Source: Corallococcus macrosporus DSM 14697 (GTDB taxonomy: Bacteria > Myxococcota > Myxococcia > Myxococcales > Myxococcaceae). Taken from it: a stretch of DNA of 64,000 bases. The notes under the pieces were generated by a model. That model did not search any database. It saw only the letters and a list, made by a program, of their open reading frames with translations, and was not told the DNA's origin. Both the position numbers and the translations under genes were made by a program. The stretch is taken from NCBI RefSeq assembly GCF_002305895.1, contig NZ_CP022203.1, forward strand, positions 6,048,001 to 6,112,000. The letters are read 5' to 3'. Below are positions 63,743 to 64,000 of this stretch, piece by piece (position 1 is the first letter of the stretch; every line of letters begins with the position of its first letter).

Positions 63743-64000
63743 ATGAACTTCAGCTTCGTCTCCGGCGATGCCACGCGCACGAGCGGCGACCTGCTCGTCA
63801 TCCCCCTCTTCGAGGGTGAGCTGGGGGACAGCGCCCCGTCCTCCCTCTCCGCGGCGGATGGCGCCCTGGAAGGCCGCCTGCGCGGCGCCGCCACCCAGGA
63901 GGGCTTCAAGGGACGCGCGGACCAGAGCCTGGTGATGCACACGCTGGGGCGCACCGCGTCCGAGCGCGTCCTGCTGCTGGGCCTGGGCAGCCGCGCCCGC
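63743..64000 (+). CDS. pepA: Leucyl aminopeptidase, N-terminal part (gene runs off window)
   Basis: 86 codons are visible (MNFSFVSGDATRTSGDLLVI, then QSLVMHTLGRTASERVLLLG). The pattern is the N-terminal macro-like domain of M17 leucyl aminopeptidases, with the strand LVIPLFEGE and the GLG turn after RVLLLGLG. The catalytic zinc domain lies beyond the window, so the call rests on the N-terminus only. AGGAG precedes the ATG by 12 bases. Confidence 0.75.
   Translation, partial: MNFSFVSGDATRTSGDLLVIPLFEGELGDSAPSSLSAADGALEGRLRGAATQEGFKGRADQSLVMHTLGRTASERVLLLGLGSRAR

Overview
The window is very GC-rich, densely packed bacterial DNA, and nearly every gene has strong third-position G/C. This bias opens long spurious frames on the antisense strand. 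The gene content points to a myxobacterium, most likely Myxococcaceae (Myxococcus/Corallococcus/Pyxidicoccus type). It includes a Ser/Thr kinase fused to tetratricopeptide repeats beside a sigma-like factor, many lipoproteins with LxxC lipoboxes, Cys-rich EGF-type and pre-peptidase C-terminal (PPC)-type secreted proteins, a short-chain fatty acyl regulator, a carotenoid oxygenase and caspase-like proteins. The assignment rests on this content only; no 16S or other marker is present.

Layout. 1-11.4 kb is mostly housekeeping: the 5' part of smc (minus strand), a CorC/HlyC-type membrane protein behind a TPR protein, a CapA-like lipoprotein that appears frameshifted, a 40-residue very basic protein, then prfA-prmC-murA and a double zinc-ribbon protein. 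11.5-14.7 kb holds a secreted carbohydrate-binding-like protein and a PPC-type lipoprotein. At 14.75 kb lies tRNA-Gly(CCC) with its promoter and terminator. The 3' part of this tRNA plus its terminator is repeated 4119 bp downstream. Between the copies sit a beta-barrel-like protein, a cupredoxin-like protein, an adenylate cyclase and gene debris, so this segment looks like an inserted or duplicated island.

19.1-24.7 kb: kinase/sigma pair, a secreted protein and an MBL-fold lipoprotein. 25.1-30.6 kb: a 1529-residue protein with an N-terminal DUF4157 (eCIS-core-type) domain and a C-terminal toxin-like region, followed by a probable immunity gene and a small membrane protein. 31-33.7 kb: a secreted protein with three nearly identical discoidin-type modules. 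33.7-35.9 kb: a carotenoid oxygenase divergent from a TetR regulator, with a perfect 11-bp inverted repeat between them. 36-46.9 kb: unknown proteins, a Cys-rich lipoprotein, a 1668-residue multi-pass membrane protein, and a metalloprotease locus with an in-frame stop and a CTG start.

47-50.2 kb: a PA0069-type radical SAM protein, a GlsB-type membrane protein, a chalcone-isomerase-like protein and serC. 50.3-54.8 kb: an ECF sigma/regulator operon that includes a secreted caspase-PEGA-beta-barrel fusion. 54.8-56.7 kb: a probable HvfABC/bufferin-type metallophore RiPP operon (precursor with repeated GSC motifs, DUF692 maturase, DUF2063 partner). 56.8-64 kb: a gluzincin metallopeptidase, an XRE/IrrE-like fatty acyl regulator with its own palindrome, a TPR protein, a DUF1634/TauE-type exporter pair, a Zn-dependent phospholipase-like protein and the start of leucyl aminopeptidase.

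The most interesting systems are the DUF4157 toxin locus, the HvfABC-like RiPP operon and the caspase-barrel operon. No CRISPR array, rRNA gene, transposase or integrase was found.
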